This document shows positions 8,546 to 18,385 of a DNA stretch of 46,236 nt, piece after piece. Source of the stretch: Nitrospirota bacterium. Its GTDB lineage: Bacteria; Nitrospirota; Nitrospiria; 2-01-FULL-66-17. Position 1 is the stretch's first letter. Each line of letters starts with the position of its first letter. The stretch covers positions 1 to 46,236 of the forward strand of contig JACQCD010000136.1 in assembly GCA_016201825.1 (NCBI GenBank), given 5' to 3'. Made by a program: the position numbers and the translations under genes. The notes under the pieces were generated by a model, which made no database searches, was not told where the DNA came from, and saw nothing but the letters and a program-made list of their open reading frames with translations.

Positions 8546-10401
8546 CCGCTCAAGCCGCCCGGCAGAGTAAGGGCGGGTCGGTATCTCCGCCCCGAGCCCG
8601 TTTCCGCGTATGGCGCCCGCATTTGACGGCGCGCCTGGGGCTCTTCATCCTGATCGCCGGTCTCATGTCGGGTGGCGTCACCCTCGGGTTTATCTACTTC
8701 ATCGGGACCGCGACCCTCAAGGGCACGATCGGTCGCAGCTTTCAAGAGCTCGCCCACACGACCAGCTCCAACATCGAGACCCTGATCGAACACCAGATCG
8801 AAGAAGCTCGCCTCTTGGCCACGGCCCAGCCGGTGCTCTCGATCGTGGAGGAATCGAACGCCTTTTACGGCTCCGACCCACCGGAAGAAGTTCAGCGGCG
8901 GATCACCGACATCGATGAGCGTTGGCGGCACGCGCAGGGCGTCGACGCCTTTTTACTCGAAATCCGAGGGAATCGGGCGACGACCTACCTTCAGGATTTT
9001 GCGGCGCAGACGCCCGATCCGAAATTGTATCAGGCCGTCCTCGTCACCAACGCCTACGGGGCGCTCGTGGCCGCGGTCGGCCGCCCCGCCCGCTACGCCT
9101 ACGGCGAAACCGCGTGGTGGACTCACGCGTACCAGGGCGGCCAGGGCCGTCTCTTCGTCAGCGGCGTGGACCACGACTCCGAGCTCGGCCGAGACACCAT
9201 CATCGTGGCCACGCCGATCTTCAAGGACAAACGCGCGGTGGGCGTGCTCAGCATGGTGCACGACGCCGACGCCTTCTTCCGCGAAGTCACCTCGGCCAAG
9301 ATCGGGAAGACGGACCATACGATGATCATGACCAAGGAAGGCCGGGTCGTGTGCTGTCCCCCGGAACCGCCGGCCGGCCAACCGCTTGCCGCCGAGCAGA
9401 TCGCCGCCGTGACGCGTGACGAAAACGGGTGGGTGGCCACCACCGCCGATGCCCACTTTCCCGGCCGCGAATCGCTGAACGGTCACGCCCCCATTTCGAT
9501 CACCCGTACGCTGGGACCGGAGAATTTCGGGGGACACACGTGGTATGTCGTGACCAGCCAAGATCCCCGCGAGAGTTACGCCCCGATCTACACGCTGCTG
9601 GGCTGGACGGCCGTGGCGGGGGTTGTGGGCACGCTGATCTTCTCCTTGCTCGGGCTCTTGATCGCCCGCCGGATCGTCCGCCCGATTCAGGCGCTCCAAA
9701 CGGGAGCCGAGCTGATCGGGCAGGGGAATCTCAACCATCGCATCGACATCACGACCGGCGACGAAATCGAAGACCTCGCGAACCAGTTCAACAAAATGGC
9801 GCATAAACTGAAGCTGTTCTACATCGGCCTCGAGGAGAACGTCAAAGAGAAGAGCTGGAAACTCGAGCACCAGAATAAAGAACTGTCCATCCTCTACTCG
9901 ATCGCCGCGACGCTGAATCAGGCCTTGCCACTCAAAGAGCTGCTCGACGACACGCTCAATAAAATGCTCGTCGTCATGGAGGCGGACGGTGGGATGATTT
10001 GGATGGCCGACCCGCCGCCGGGATCGTCCCCGATCACGGCGACCAAGCTGCCCACGCTTTCTCCGGGACAGATGAGTAACCTCATCGAACTCATCCACTA
10101 CATCAGCCGCACCGTCCGCGAGAGCGGCGAACTCTGGACCACCGAAAATCTCGCCGTGGATGGGCGCCTCGAAGCCCTCAAATCCAGCGACCCCGGCTTC
10201 ATCTCGCTCGCCGGGATTCCTCTCGCTTCGCGCGATCACGTCTTGGGCATCTTGTTCCTGCTGTATCGCGACATCCGCGCCTTGACCTCGCGCGAGGAAA
10301 AATTGCTGGCCTCGGTGGGAGCGCAGATCGGCGTCACAATCGAGCACACCGCGCTCGCCGCCCAAACCCGGAGTCCCGCGGACGGCAGAACAAACCGTTA
10401 A
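8542..10401 (+). CDS. membrane sensor: extracytoplasmic Cache-like domain, TM, HAMP, GAF; no recognisable output domain
   Basis: N-terminal TM, large periplasmic region, second TM, RIVRPIQALQTGAELIGQGNLNHRIDITTGDEIEDLANQFNKMA (HAMP), then GAF-like C-terminus; no H-box or GG(D/E)EF. Confidence 0.8.
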   Translation: MTAQAARQSKGGSVSPPRARFRVWRPHLTARLGLFILIAGLMSGGVTLGFIYFIGTATLKGTIGRSFQELAHTTSSNIETLIEHQIEEARLLATAQPVLSIVEESNAFYGSDPPEEVQRRITDIDERWRHAQGVDAFLLEIRGNRATTYLQDFAAQTPDPKLYQAVLVTNAYGALVAAVGRPARYAYGETAWWTHAYQGGQGRLFVSGVDHDSELGRDTIIVATPIFKDKRAVGVLSMVHDADAFFREVTSAKIGKTDHTMIMTKEGRVVCCPPEPPAGQPLAAEQIAAVTRDENGWVATTADAHFPGRESLNGHAPISITRTLGPENFGGHTWYVVTSQDPRESYAPIYTLLGWTAVAGVVGTLIFSLLGLLIARRIVRPIQALQTGAELIGQGNLNHRIDITTGDEIEDLANQFNKMAHKLKLFYIGLEENVKEKSWKLEHQNKELSILYSIAATLNQALPLKELLDDTLNKMLVVMEADGGMIWMADPPPGSSPITATKLPTLSPGQMSNLIELIHYISRTVRESGELWTTENLAVDGRLEALKSSDPGFISLAGIPLASRDHVLGILFLLYRDIRALTSREEKLLASVGAQIGVTIEHTALAAQTRSPADGRTNR

Positions 10402-10407
10402 GCGGCC

Positions 10408-10428
10408 GCCCAGGAATATTTCCTGGGC
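10408..10428. other. perfect 9-bp inverted repeat (GCCCAGGAA-TAT-TTCCTGGGC) between sensor and ECF sigma genes; terminator or operator
   Basis: Seen directly; followed by GGTTTT rather than a long T tract. Confidence 0.6.
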
Positions 10429-10461
10429 CTGATCGGTTTTACGGTATACCAGCCCTAGTGG

Positions 10462-11064
10462 GTGACCATGCTCGGCTTCGGCGGACGGGAAGACGTCCAA
10501 AAAGCGGAATTCGAGGACTTGACTCTTCGGTATCTCGATTCGCTCTACGGGTTTGCCGTGGTGCTGACAGGCAACAGCGATGACGCGCACGATTTGGTTC
10601 AGGACGCCTACTTGCGCGCCTACCGCTTTTATCACCGGTACCAGCAAGTCACGAACTACAAAGCGTGGCTTTTTACCCTCACCAAGAACCTCTTCATCAA
10701 TCGCTACCACCAACGCGCTCGAGAAGTCTCGCTGACCGAGCTCGAAGTGGAGATCGACGATCCGTACGAGTCACCGAAGGAACTCTTGGTGGCGGCGCAC
10801 GGGCGACACGAGAAGGGTGTATTCCAACACGATTTTCGGTGGGCGATGGCCGCCTTGCCGGAGAAGTTGCGCCTCGCCGTGCTGCTCAAGGACATCGAAG
10901 GCTTCGATTATAAGGAGATCGCCGAGATCATGGGCTGCCCGTTGGGGACGGTCATGTCACGGCTCTCGCGGGGACGCAATCTCTTAAAGAAATCTCTGAA
11001 AGATTACTGGGTGACCGGTTCGCTCTCTGAGCCGGCCCATCGCATGCGTAAGGACCCGTCCTGA
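10462..11064 (+). CDS. ECF RNA polymerase sigma factor
   Basis: DAHDLVQDAYLRAYRFYHRYQQVTNYKAWLFTLTKNLFINRYHQR (sigma2) and LPEKLRLAVLLKDIEGFDYKEIAEIMGCPLGTVMSRLSRGRNLLKKSL (sigma4). Confidence 0.95.
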   Translation: MTMLGFGGREDVQKAEFEDLTLRYLDSLYGFAVVLTGNSDDAHDLVQDAYLRAYRFYHRYQQVTNYKAWLFTLTKNLFINRYHQRAREVSLTELEVEIDDPYESPKELLVAAHGRHEKGVFQHDFRWAMAALPEKLRLAVLLKDIEGFDYKEIAEIMGCPLGTVMSRLSRGRNLLKKSLKDYWVTGSLSEPAHRMRKDPS

Positions 11065-11885
11065 TGTACGACTGCTCGTCGGTTATGAAGATGATAGACC
11101 CCCACCTCGACGGCGAGCTGGACGTCAAAGAGTCGCTTCGCGTCCAGACCCACCTCCAGGAATGTCCGTACTGTCGCGAGAATTTCGTGTCCGAGCACGC
11201 GTTTCAGGATCTCCTCCGGCAGAATGCGTCGCCGACCCCAGCCCCCGAATTCGCCCGCCAATGTCTTTCGGCGGCGCTGTCGCGCGAAGCCCGACGGCAC
11301 CGGCCCGCGCGGGTACGATGGCCGTCTCCGCCCCTCTTCGCCGCCGTGGGGGCGGCCGCCGCCCTGCTCTGGTTCGTGTTCGTGGGGTTCTTCAGCGCAC
11401 CCATACCGGGTCTCGTCCAGTTGGCGGTTGACCAACACCGGGCCTACCTCAACCACCCCGACTCGCTCGACGTGACTAGCGACGACATCAGGGTGGTCGC
11501 CGCCTGGTTGAAGCGCGCCCTCGACTTCCACCCCGGATTATCGGTCGAACCGGTCGCGAATCTTCGTGTGGTGGGGGCTCGGGCGCTGGCCGATGGGGAC
11601 CGCCGGGCCGCACAGCTGGTGTACCGCCTTGGCAACGACACGGTGTCGCTGCTGATCACGCCGCCTCAGAATGTTCGCTTCTCCAGCCGGAACGTCATCG
11701 CGTTCAAGAACATCTTATTTCACCCTGCCGACGTCGATGGCTATCACACCCTACAGTGGTCGGACAACCGCCATACCTATGTTTTAGTTTCGGATCAGTC
11801 CAAGGCGGTGTACGAAGGGTGTGTGATCTGCCACAGCTCCAGTCAGAGCCGCGACACGACCGCCGGATTTCAGGAAGGGATCTGA
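11064..11885 (+). CDS. zf-HC2-type anti-sigma factor, one TM, C-terminal CxxCH motif
   Basis: DPHLDGELDVKESLRVQTHLQECPYCRENF (H..CxxC); TM LFAAVGAAAALLWFVFVGFF; C-terminus VYEGCVICHSSSQSRD; start overlaps the sigma stop. Confidence 0.85.
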   Translation: MYDCSSVMKMIDPHLDGELDVKESLRVQTHLQECPYCRENFVSEHAFQDLLRQNASPTPAPEFARQCLSAALSREARRHRPARVRWPSPPLFAAVGAAAALLWFVFVGFFSAPIPGLVQLAVDQHRAYLNHPDSLDVTSDDIRVVAAWLKRALDFHPGLSVEPVANLRVVGARALADGDRRAAQLVYRLGNDTVSLLITPPQNVRFSSRNVIAFKNILFHPADVDGYHTLQWSDNRHTYVLVSDQSKAVYEGCVICHSSSQSRDTTAGFQEGI

Positions 11886-11902
11886 AGGATCGTCAAGCCG
11901 AC

Positions 11903-13165
11903 TTATGCCGACTTGACGCCCTTATCCTGCTGGTTGTCGTAGACGAGGATGGGCGCGCCGGTGTTGTGGATCACTTCCTCGGTAATCACGCATTCCTTGA
12001 CGTTCTTCGACGACGGAATCTCGTACATGAGTTCCAACATGACGCTTTCGAGGATGGCGCGCAGTCCTCGCGCCCCGGTCTTCTGCGCGTTCGCGCGCTT
12101 GGCAACTTCCGCCAGCGCGCCGTTGGTGAACTTTAGCTTGACCTTTTCAAACGAAAACAGCTTCTCATATTGCTTGATGAGCGCGTTCTTCGGCTCGGTG
12201 AGGATACGAATCAACGCGTGCTCGTCCAGATCTTGGAGCGTCGCGTGAACGGGAAGCCGTCCCACGAACTCAGGGATCAGCCCGAACCGAAGTAGGTCTT
12301 CCGGTTGGACCTGTGCCAACGTATCCCCGAGCCGGCGCTCGGACCGGCTCTTCACGTCCGCACCAAATCCCATCGCTCGGGTCTGCATCCGTTGTGCGAT
12401 GATCGTTTCCAACCCCACGAACGCGCCACCGCAGATAAAGAGAATCTGGCTGGTATCCACCTGGATAAACTCCTGGTGGGGATGTTTCCGTCCGCCTTGC
12501 GGCGGCACATTCGCGACCGTGCCCTCGATCAATTTCAGCAGGGCTTGTTGCACCCCTTCGCCCGACACATCGCGGGTAATCGAGGGGGAATCGCTCTTGC
12601 GGCTGATCTTATCGATCTCGTCGATATAGACGATTCCGCGCTCGGCCTTCTCGACATCGTAGTCCGCCGCTTGAAGCAGCTTGAGGATGATATTCTCGAC
12701 ATCTTCGCCGACGTAGCCCGCTTCGGTGAGGGTCGTCGCATCGGCGATCGTGAACGGAACATCTAAGATCCGAGCCATCGTCTGAGCGAGCAGGGTCTTG
12801 CCCGTGCCGGTAGGCCCGATCAGCAAAATATTTCCTTTTTGGAGTTCGACATCCTGATGGGAGCCGGAATTGATCCGCTTGTAGTGGTTGTGAACCGCCA
12901 CCGCCAGGACTTTCTTGGCGCGTTCTTGCCCGACCACGTACTGATCGAGCGTCCGCTTGATTTCGACCGGCTTGGGCAGCGAGGACGAGACGAGGTCCTT
13001 TTCTTCTTCACCCTCCTCGGCGATGATGTCGTTGCACAGCTCGATACACTCGTCGCAAATGTACACGGTCGGGCCGGCGATCAGCTTCCGCACCTCATCC
13101 CGACTCTTGCCGCAAAACGAGCATCGCAACGACTCGGTCCGGTCCGCCCTGCGTTTCTCGTCCAC
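11903..13165 (-). CDS. clpX: ATP-dependent Clp protease ATP-binding subunit ClpX
   Basis: [51 protein letters not shown]. Confidence 0.98.
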   Translation of the reverse strand: MDEKRRADRTESLRCSFCGKSRDEVRKLIAGPTVYICDECIELCNDIIAEEGEEEKDLVSSSLPKPVEIKRTLDQYVVGQERAKKVLAVAVHNHYKRINSGSHQDVELQKGNILLIGPTGTGKTLLAQTMARILDVPFTIADATTLTEAGYVGEDVENIILKLLQAADYDVEKAERGIVYIDEIDKISRKSDSPSITRDVSGEGVQQALLKLIEGTVANVPPQGGRKHPHQEFIQVDTSQILFICGGAFVGLETIIAQRMQTRAMGFGADVKSRSERRLGDTLAQVQPEDLLRFGLIPEFVGRLPVHATLQDLDEHALIRILTEPKNALIKQYEKLFSFEKVKLKFTNGALAEVAKRANAQKTGARGLRAILESVMLELMYEIPSSKNVKECVITEEVIHNTGAPILVYDNQQDKGVKSA

Positions 13166-13297
13166 CCTATCGTCCTCCCACCCCAGCTTGCGTGCCGCAC
13201 CGTCGAAACGACGGCCCGGAACGGGGCTGTGAGATCAACGTGTGCGTGCCGGTCTCATCGGCCCCTCCCACCCACGTCTTACGCCAACCCTCAGCGC

Positions 13298-13927
13298 CTA
13301 CGCCTTGGCCACGACCGGAACGCGCTCCAAAATTCCGTCGATCAGCCCGTACTCCTTGGCCTCTTCGCTCGAGAGAAAGTAATCGCGTTCCGTATCCATC
13401 CGTATCCGCTCCAGCGACTGGCCGGTGTGTTTGGCCAACACCTCATTCAAGCGCTCGCGCACCTTGAGAATCTCCTTGGCATGGATCCCGATGTCGGTCG
13501 CCTGCCCCTGAAATCCCCCGAGCGGCTGATGGATCATGAGGCGCGCATTCGGCAGGGCGAACCGTTTCCCCCGCGCTCCGGCCGCCAACAAGACCGCAGC
13601 CATGCTGGAAGCCTGGCCGATACAAATCGTCGAGACATCGGATTTAATGTACTGCATGGTGTCGTAGATGGCGAGTCCCGACGTCACCATCCCTCCGGGA
13701 CTGTTGACGTACATGCTGATGTCCTTTTCGGGATCCTCGGCTTCAAGGAACAACAGCTGGGCGATGATCAAGTTCGCGGAGTTATCATCAATAGGCGTGC
13801 CGATGATGATAATCCGGTCTTTTAAGAGGCGGGAATAAATGTCGTATGCCCGCTCCCCGCGGTTCGTTTGCTCGATAACCATCGGTACCAGCATGCAGTG
13901 CTCCTTTACGAAATCGGTGCCGTTCAC
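13298..13927 (-). CDS. clpP: ATP-dependent Clp protease proteolytic subunit ClpP
   Basis: [60 protein letters not shown]. Confidence 0.98.
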   Translation of the reverse strand: MNGTDFVKEHCMLVPMVIEQTNRGERAYDIYSRLLKDRIIIIGTPIDDNSANLIIAQLLFLEAEDPEKDISMYVNSPGGMVTSGLAIYDTMQYIKSDVSTICIGQASSMAAVLLAAGARGKRFALPNARLMIHQPLGGFQGQATDIGIHAKEILKVRERLNEVLAKHTGQSLERIRMDTERDYFLSSEEAKEYGLIDGILERVPVVAKA

Positions 13928-13951
13928 CGGCGCGCCTCGTGCGTTGTTGTC

Positions 13952-15256
13952 TTATGGTGCTTGACCACTGGTCGAGCCTTCTTCTTCCCTGATTTGTGCC
14001 TGGGCGTGGAGCCAATCGAGGGTTTTTTCCCGCAACAGGGTGGCGCGCAGACCCCCAAACGTGCCGCTTTCCCCGGCCAGCAGCTTGCGCACCTCCCGGA
14101 CACTCGATTTGGTATCCCGTGCCAAGCGCTCGATCTCCCGTTCGATTTCACCCTCATCGACCTGGAGGCGTTCGCGCTCCGCGATCGTTTCCAACAAGAG
14201 GTCGCCCTTCACTCGTTCTTCCGCCACACGGTCCGCCTGCCGTTGCAGCGTGTCGGCCTCCGGGCCCGGAAGGTCGGCCCCCGTGGTGTGAAGATGACGG
14301 GTGATCCGATCACGGACCAATACGGCCTCGCGTTGCACCAAACTCGGTGGTAGTTCGACCTGGTGGCGCTCCAACAGGGTTTTCAGCAAGGCCTGCCGTT
14401 CATCGAGCCGTTGCTCCTCCCGCTTGCGGCGCTCGATGTCCTGGCGAACGGTCGCCCGCAGCACGGCAAGACTCTCCATGCCCAGGTCCTTCGCGAAGTC
14501 ATCATCCAGTTCTGGCAGGACCTGGCGTTTGACCTCCACGACGGCAACCTGGAACGTTGCGAGGCGCCCGGCAAGGCGCGCGTTGCGGTGATCGGGTAGG
14601 AACGCAACGGCCGTTTCGAAGCGGTCGCCCTTGCGGTGTCCTGCCAGGGCTGCCTCGATCTCGGGGACCAGCGCCTTCGCCCCGACGTGGACGAGATACC
14701 CCTTGGCTGCGGTTTCAGGCACCGGCTGTCCATCGACCGTTCCCTCAAAATCGATGACGACGTAATCGCCCTCCACCACGACATGGTCATCACCTAGGCC
14801 TTCGAGCTGCCCTTGCCGTTGCCGAAGGCTGTCCAACACCGCCGCGACATCGGCCTCCGTCACGGTGATCGGGCGACGCACGAGCGGCAGATCGCGGTAG
14901 GGTTGGAGGCTGATCGGCGGCCGGACCTCGACGGTCGCCCGAAACGACAGCGGCGCATCTTTCGCCACGGAGACGTGGTCAATGGTGGGGAGTTGGACCG
15001 GGACCAACCCCACTTCCTTCACGGCCTCCTCATAAAACCGGGGAATCAGTCGACGCACCACGTCGTCGGCAATCTCCTGGTGGTACCGCTTCTCCAAGAT
15101 CGCCAGCGGGACCTTCCCCGGCCGGAATCCTGAAATCTTGACGCGACGACTCAGCTCGGCGTAGGCCGACGCGAACTCCTCACCGACGATATCCGACCCG
15201 ACCTCGACCGACAGGGACCGTTTGACCGGGGAGATCGTTTCCACCTCAACTTTCAT
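13952..15256 (-). CDS. tig: trigger factor
   Basis: MKVEVETISPVKRSLSVEVGSDIVGEEFASAYAELSRRVKISGFRPGKVPLAILEKRY; start reset to the internal Met. Confidence 0.96.
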   Translation of the reverse strand: MKVEVETISPVKRSLSVEVGSDIVGEEFASAYAELSRRVKISGFRPGKVPLAILEKRYHQEIADDVVRRLIPRFYEEAVKEVGLVPVQLPTIDHVSVAKDAPLSFRATVEVRPPISLQPYRDLPLVRRPITVTEADVAAVLDSLRQRQGQLEGLGDDHVVVEGDYVVIDFEGTVDGQPVPETAAKGYLVHVGAKALVPEIEAALAGHRKGDRFETAVAFLPDHRNARLAGRLATFQVAVVEVKRQVLPELDDDFAKDLGMESLAVLRATVRQDIERRKREEQRLDERQALLKTLLERHQVELPPSLVQREAVLVRDRITRHLHTTGADLPGPEADTLQRQADRVAEERVKGDLLLETIAERERLQVDEGEIEREIERLARDTKSSVREVRKLLAGESGTFGGLRATLLREKTLDWLHAQAQIREEEGSTSGQAP

Positions 15257-15339
15257 ACTCTTCCTCGCACCCAGGCCATGTCCGCCAAGCTCCACGGCGG
15301 CAACATCACACGACTGTCCCTTCTCCAGATCTTCCCGTA

Positions 15340-15422
15340 TGCGAGAGGGGGGATTTGAACCCCCACGGGATAACCCACCAGATCCTAAGTCTGGCGCGTC
15401 TGCCAGGTTCCGCCACTCTCGC
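15340..15422 (-). tRNA. tRNA-Leu(UAG)
   Basis: Cloverleaf read manually: acceptor GCGAGAG/CTCTCGC, anticodon loop CUUAGGA, T arm GGGGGTTCAAATCCCCC, long variable arm; CCA not encoded. Confidence 0.93.
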
Positions 15423-15639
15423 AATTACCAACGGCGACCACGTTCACAGGACTCCTGCGGATGCCGACAGCTACGTGTGGTATGGAGCGCGCCTACCCGC
15501 GGCGCGGATCGAATTTCCTATCGCTCGCCGAGAGGCAGGGCGGCGCGCGCCGCACCCAACACGCGGGCTCTTTGCCGCCGGAACCGCTCTCTCGGACCGG
15601 ATCACCCGAGCGACGGAGGGTCGGACCTCTTATATAAAT

Positions 15640-15715
<76 letters not shown>

Positions 15716-15732
15716 ACCTATAACCAACACGA

Positions 15733-15808
15733 TGGCGCGCCTGGAGGGAATTGAACCCCCGACACATGGCTCCGGAGGCCATTGCTCTATCCGCTGAGCT
15801 ACAGGCGC
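15733..15808 (-). tRNA. tRNA-Arg(CCG)
   Basis: GCGCCTGTAGCTCAGCGGATAGAGCAATGGCCTCCGGAGCCATGTGTCGGGGGTTCAATTCCCTCCAGGCGCGCCA; CCA encoded. Confidence 0.94.
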
Positions 15809-15968
15809 AGCACGTCGCACCGCGCCTCCGGCGCGAACATCCACGCTCGGTGGTTCGAGTGTTCCGCGTTCTCCGATCGCTGGATCGCAGGTGCAAAGCG
15901 GCGTTATTCTACAGAAGTCACCGGCAGTTTGTCAAAAAAACCGCGGGAGGCCGGCTCCAACGAATCGA

Positions 15969-18317
15969 TCAGGCCCCGCGGTCGAGTTGGTGAAAGCGGT
16001 GGATGTCGGCAGTTGGTCGGGAGACCGTGGTCGGCACGGTCGGTTTCACGAAGATCTCCACCGTTGACGCCCCCCCCGGTGCTGCAAGCTGGCCGGTTTT
16101 GGGATCGACCTTCGCAAAGACCACATCCTCCGGGATCGGGAAGCCTTGAACGGGGAGCTCCGACAGCGCCTCCTTCATGAACGTCACCCAGACGGGGAGC
16201 GCGACCGACGCGCCCGCCTCGCGATCCCCCAATGAACGCCGATCGTCGAATCCAACCCACACCCCGGCGGCAAGGTTCGGCGCGTACCCCACAAACCAGG
16301 CATCGGCGAACTCATTCGTCGTGCCGGTCTTCCCCGCGAGGGGACGTCCCAGCACGCGGGCCCGCGTACCGGTGCCGGACTGGATCACTTCTTCGAGCAT
16401 ATTGGTGATGACGTACGCCGTTTCACGCGAGATCACCACCGTGGGATTGGGCTCGTAGTGCGCGAGGACCGCCCCACCGTGATCGGTGACCGAGCGCAGC
16501 CCTCCCGGCTCTACGCGGCGGCCTTCGTCCGCGAACACCGCGAGCGCCGACGTGAGCTCCAGCAAGCCGACTCCCGACGTCCCTAACGCCAGCGAGAGAT
16601 CGTTGCCCAGCGGGCTGGTGATACCAACCCGGCGTGCAAACTCGGTCACGGTCGAGATCCCGATCTGCTCCAAGAGTTTCACCGTCGCGACGTTGCGCGA
16701 ATGGGCCAACGCCTCCCGCATCGTAATGGGTCCGTAAAAGCGATCTTCGTAATTGGTCGGCTTCCAGATTTTCTGAAGCACGGGGTCGTCGAAGATAACG
16801 GGCGAGTCCACCAAGATCGTGGAGGGCGTCAACCCTCGGTCGATCGCGGCCGCATAAATGATCGGCTTAAACGCCGATCCGGGTTGGCGTCGAGCCGACA
16901 CTGCGCGATTAAACTCGCTCCGCTTAAAATCGTAGCCGCCGACCATCGCCCGGATCCCTCCGGTCCTCGGGTCCACCGCCACCAGCGCCCCTTCCACCAC
17001 CGGTTCCTGTTCCAGCGCGAGCGCCAGCTTCCCATCCGGCTCCCGGCGAATCACTCGGACCAGGATCCGATCACCGACCGCAAACAGGTGGGATAGGCTG
17101 GCGGCAGATCGAACCTCCGCCGTCCTGAAATCGGGTGGCAGCAGACGCTTGCGGGCCCAGGCCGCGTCCTCGATCGCCAAGATCCCCGATGCGCCGGCAA
17201 CCGCGACCGTCGCCCGCTGGGCCGAGAGTTTGACAACCGTCCCCTCAACGATCTCACCCAGTTGGATCTGCGAAACGGGGCGCGCAGACGTTTTCGGCAC
17301 CCTCGAGTCTTCATTAAGCTTCACGTGACCCAGCGGGCCGCGGTAGCCCTGGCGCTTGTCGATGGCACGTAACCCTTCGCGTACCGCCTCTACCGCCGCC
17401 TTCTGCATGTCGATATTCAGGGTGGTGTAGACGTTCAACCCGCCCTTATAGACCATTTCCTCCCCGTAGGTTGCGGTCAACTGTTGGCGGAGGGATTCCA
17501 GAAAGTACGGAGCAATCTCTTCCGGGGCTTGGTACCTGGCAAAATACAGATCCTCCTGGTAGGCTTGGCGGAATTCCGCGTCGGTCACGAACTTCTCATC
17601 AAGCATCCGACGCAGCACGACGCCCTGCCGCGCCTTGGCCCGCTCCGGATAGAAATACGGCGAGTAATTACTGGGCGCTTTGGGCAGACCCGCGATGAAC
17701 GCCATCTCCGCCAGCGTCAGTTCGGCGACGTCCTTGCCGAAATAGGTTTTCGCCCCGGCCTGGACGCCATACGCGCCATGGCCGAAATAGATCTGGTTCA
17801 AATACATTTCAAGGATTTCGTCTTTGGAAAGAAGGCGCTCGATCTTGAGTGCCAGCAGAATTTCTCTGACCTTCCGCTTGAGGCTCTTTTCCTGCGTGAG
17901 AAACAGCGACCGAGCCAACTGCTGCGTGATCGTGCTGGCCCCCTCGCGCATCTCGAACGACGCCAGATCGACCAAGAGCGCTTTGGCGATCCGGATCAGG
18001 TCGAGGCCTTCGTGGTGGTAAAACCGCGAATCCTCGACCGCGATCACCGCCTGAATCAGTCGGGGAGGAATCTTTGAGAGCGGCGTCAGGACGCGCTTCT
18101 CGACGTAAAACTGACCGATCTGGCGGTTGTCATCGGCATAGACTCGGGTGACCAGACTCGGCTGGTAAGAGCGAAGCGCGGCGATATCCGGCAGATCGCG
18201 CGAAAGCAACCACACCGCCGCCGAGCCGGCAACCAGGAGGACCCCGGCGACCGTGGCCCCGACGAGCACCCACCGTCTAGCCCGGCGCCAGAGACCGCGC
18301 AGCCATCCCGGGCTCAC
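15969..18317 (-). CDS. PBP1A-family bifunctional penicillin-binding protein
   Basis: Transglycosylase AVEDSRFYHHEGLDLIRIAKA..GASTITQQLARSLFL; transpeptidase SARRQPGSAFKPIIYAAA..SRN..GKTGTTNEFADAWFVGYAP. Confidence 0.96.
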   Translation of the reverse strand: MSPGWLRGLWRRARRWVLVGATVAGVLLVAGSAAVWLLSRDLPDIAALRSYQPSLVTRVYADDNRQIGQFYVEKRVLTPLSKIPPRLIQAVIAVEDSRFYHHEGLDLIRIAKALLVDLASFEMREGASTITQQLARSLFLTQEKSLKRKVREILLALKIERLLSKDEILEMYLNQIYFGHGAYGVQAGAKTYFGKDVAELTLAEMAFIAGLPKAPSNYSPYFYPERAKARQGVVLRRMLDEKFVTDAEFRQAYQEDLYFARYQAPEEIAPYFLESLRQQLTATYGEEMVYKGGLNVYTTLNIDMQKAAVEAVREGLRAIDKRQGYRGPLGHVKLNEDSRVPKTSARPVSQIQLGEIVEGTVVKLSAQRATVAVAGASGILAIEDAAWARKRLLPPDFRTAEVRSAASLSHLFAVGDRILVRVIRREPDGKLALALEQEPVVEGALVAVDPRTGGIRAMVGGYDFKRSEFNRAVSARRQPGSAFKPIIYAAAIDRGLTPSTILVDSPVIFDDPVLQKIWKPTNYEDRFYGPITMREALAHSRNVATVKLLEQIGISTVTEFARRVGITSPLGNDLSLALGTSGVGLLELTSALAVFADEGRRVEPGGLRSVTDHGGAVLAHYEPNPTVVISRETAYVITNMLEEVIQSGTGTRARVLGRPLAGKTGTTNEFADAWFVGYAPNLAAGVWVGFDDRRSLGDREAGASVALPVWVTFMKEALSELPVQGFPIPEDVVFAKVDPKTGQLAAPGGASTVEIFVKPTVPTTVSRPTADIHRFHQLDRGA

Positions 18318-18385
18318 CGTGTCAACCGCCCTCCGGTGGAGCGTTGCAATCTCGGACCGTCTGGTCGGGGCACACGCTCACCATG

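Noticed and set aside
8953-10713. 586-aa minus-strand ORF
   Set aside because: Antisense to the Cache-HAMP-GAF sensor and ECF sigma, which have clear domain motifs.
15423-15639. Additional tRNA or ncRNA in the gap between tRNA-Leu and tRNA-Lys
   Set aside because: No cloverleaf or conserved T-arm sequence found by eye.
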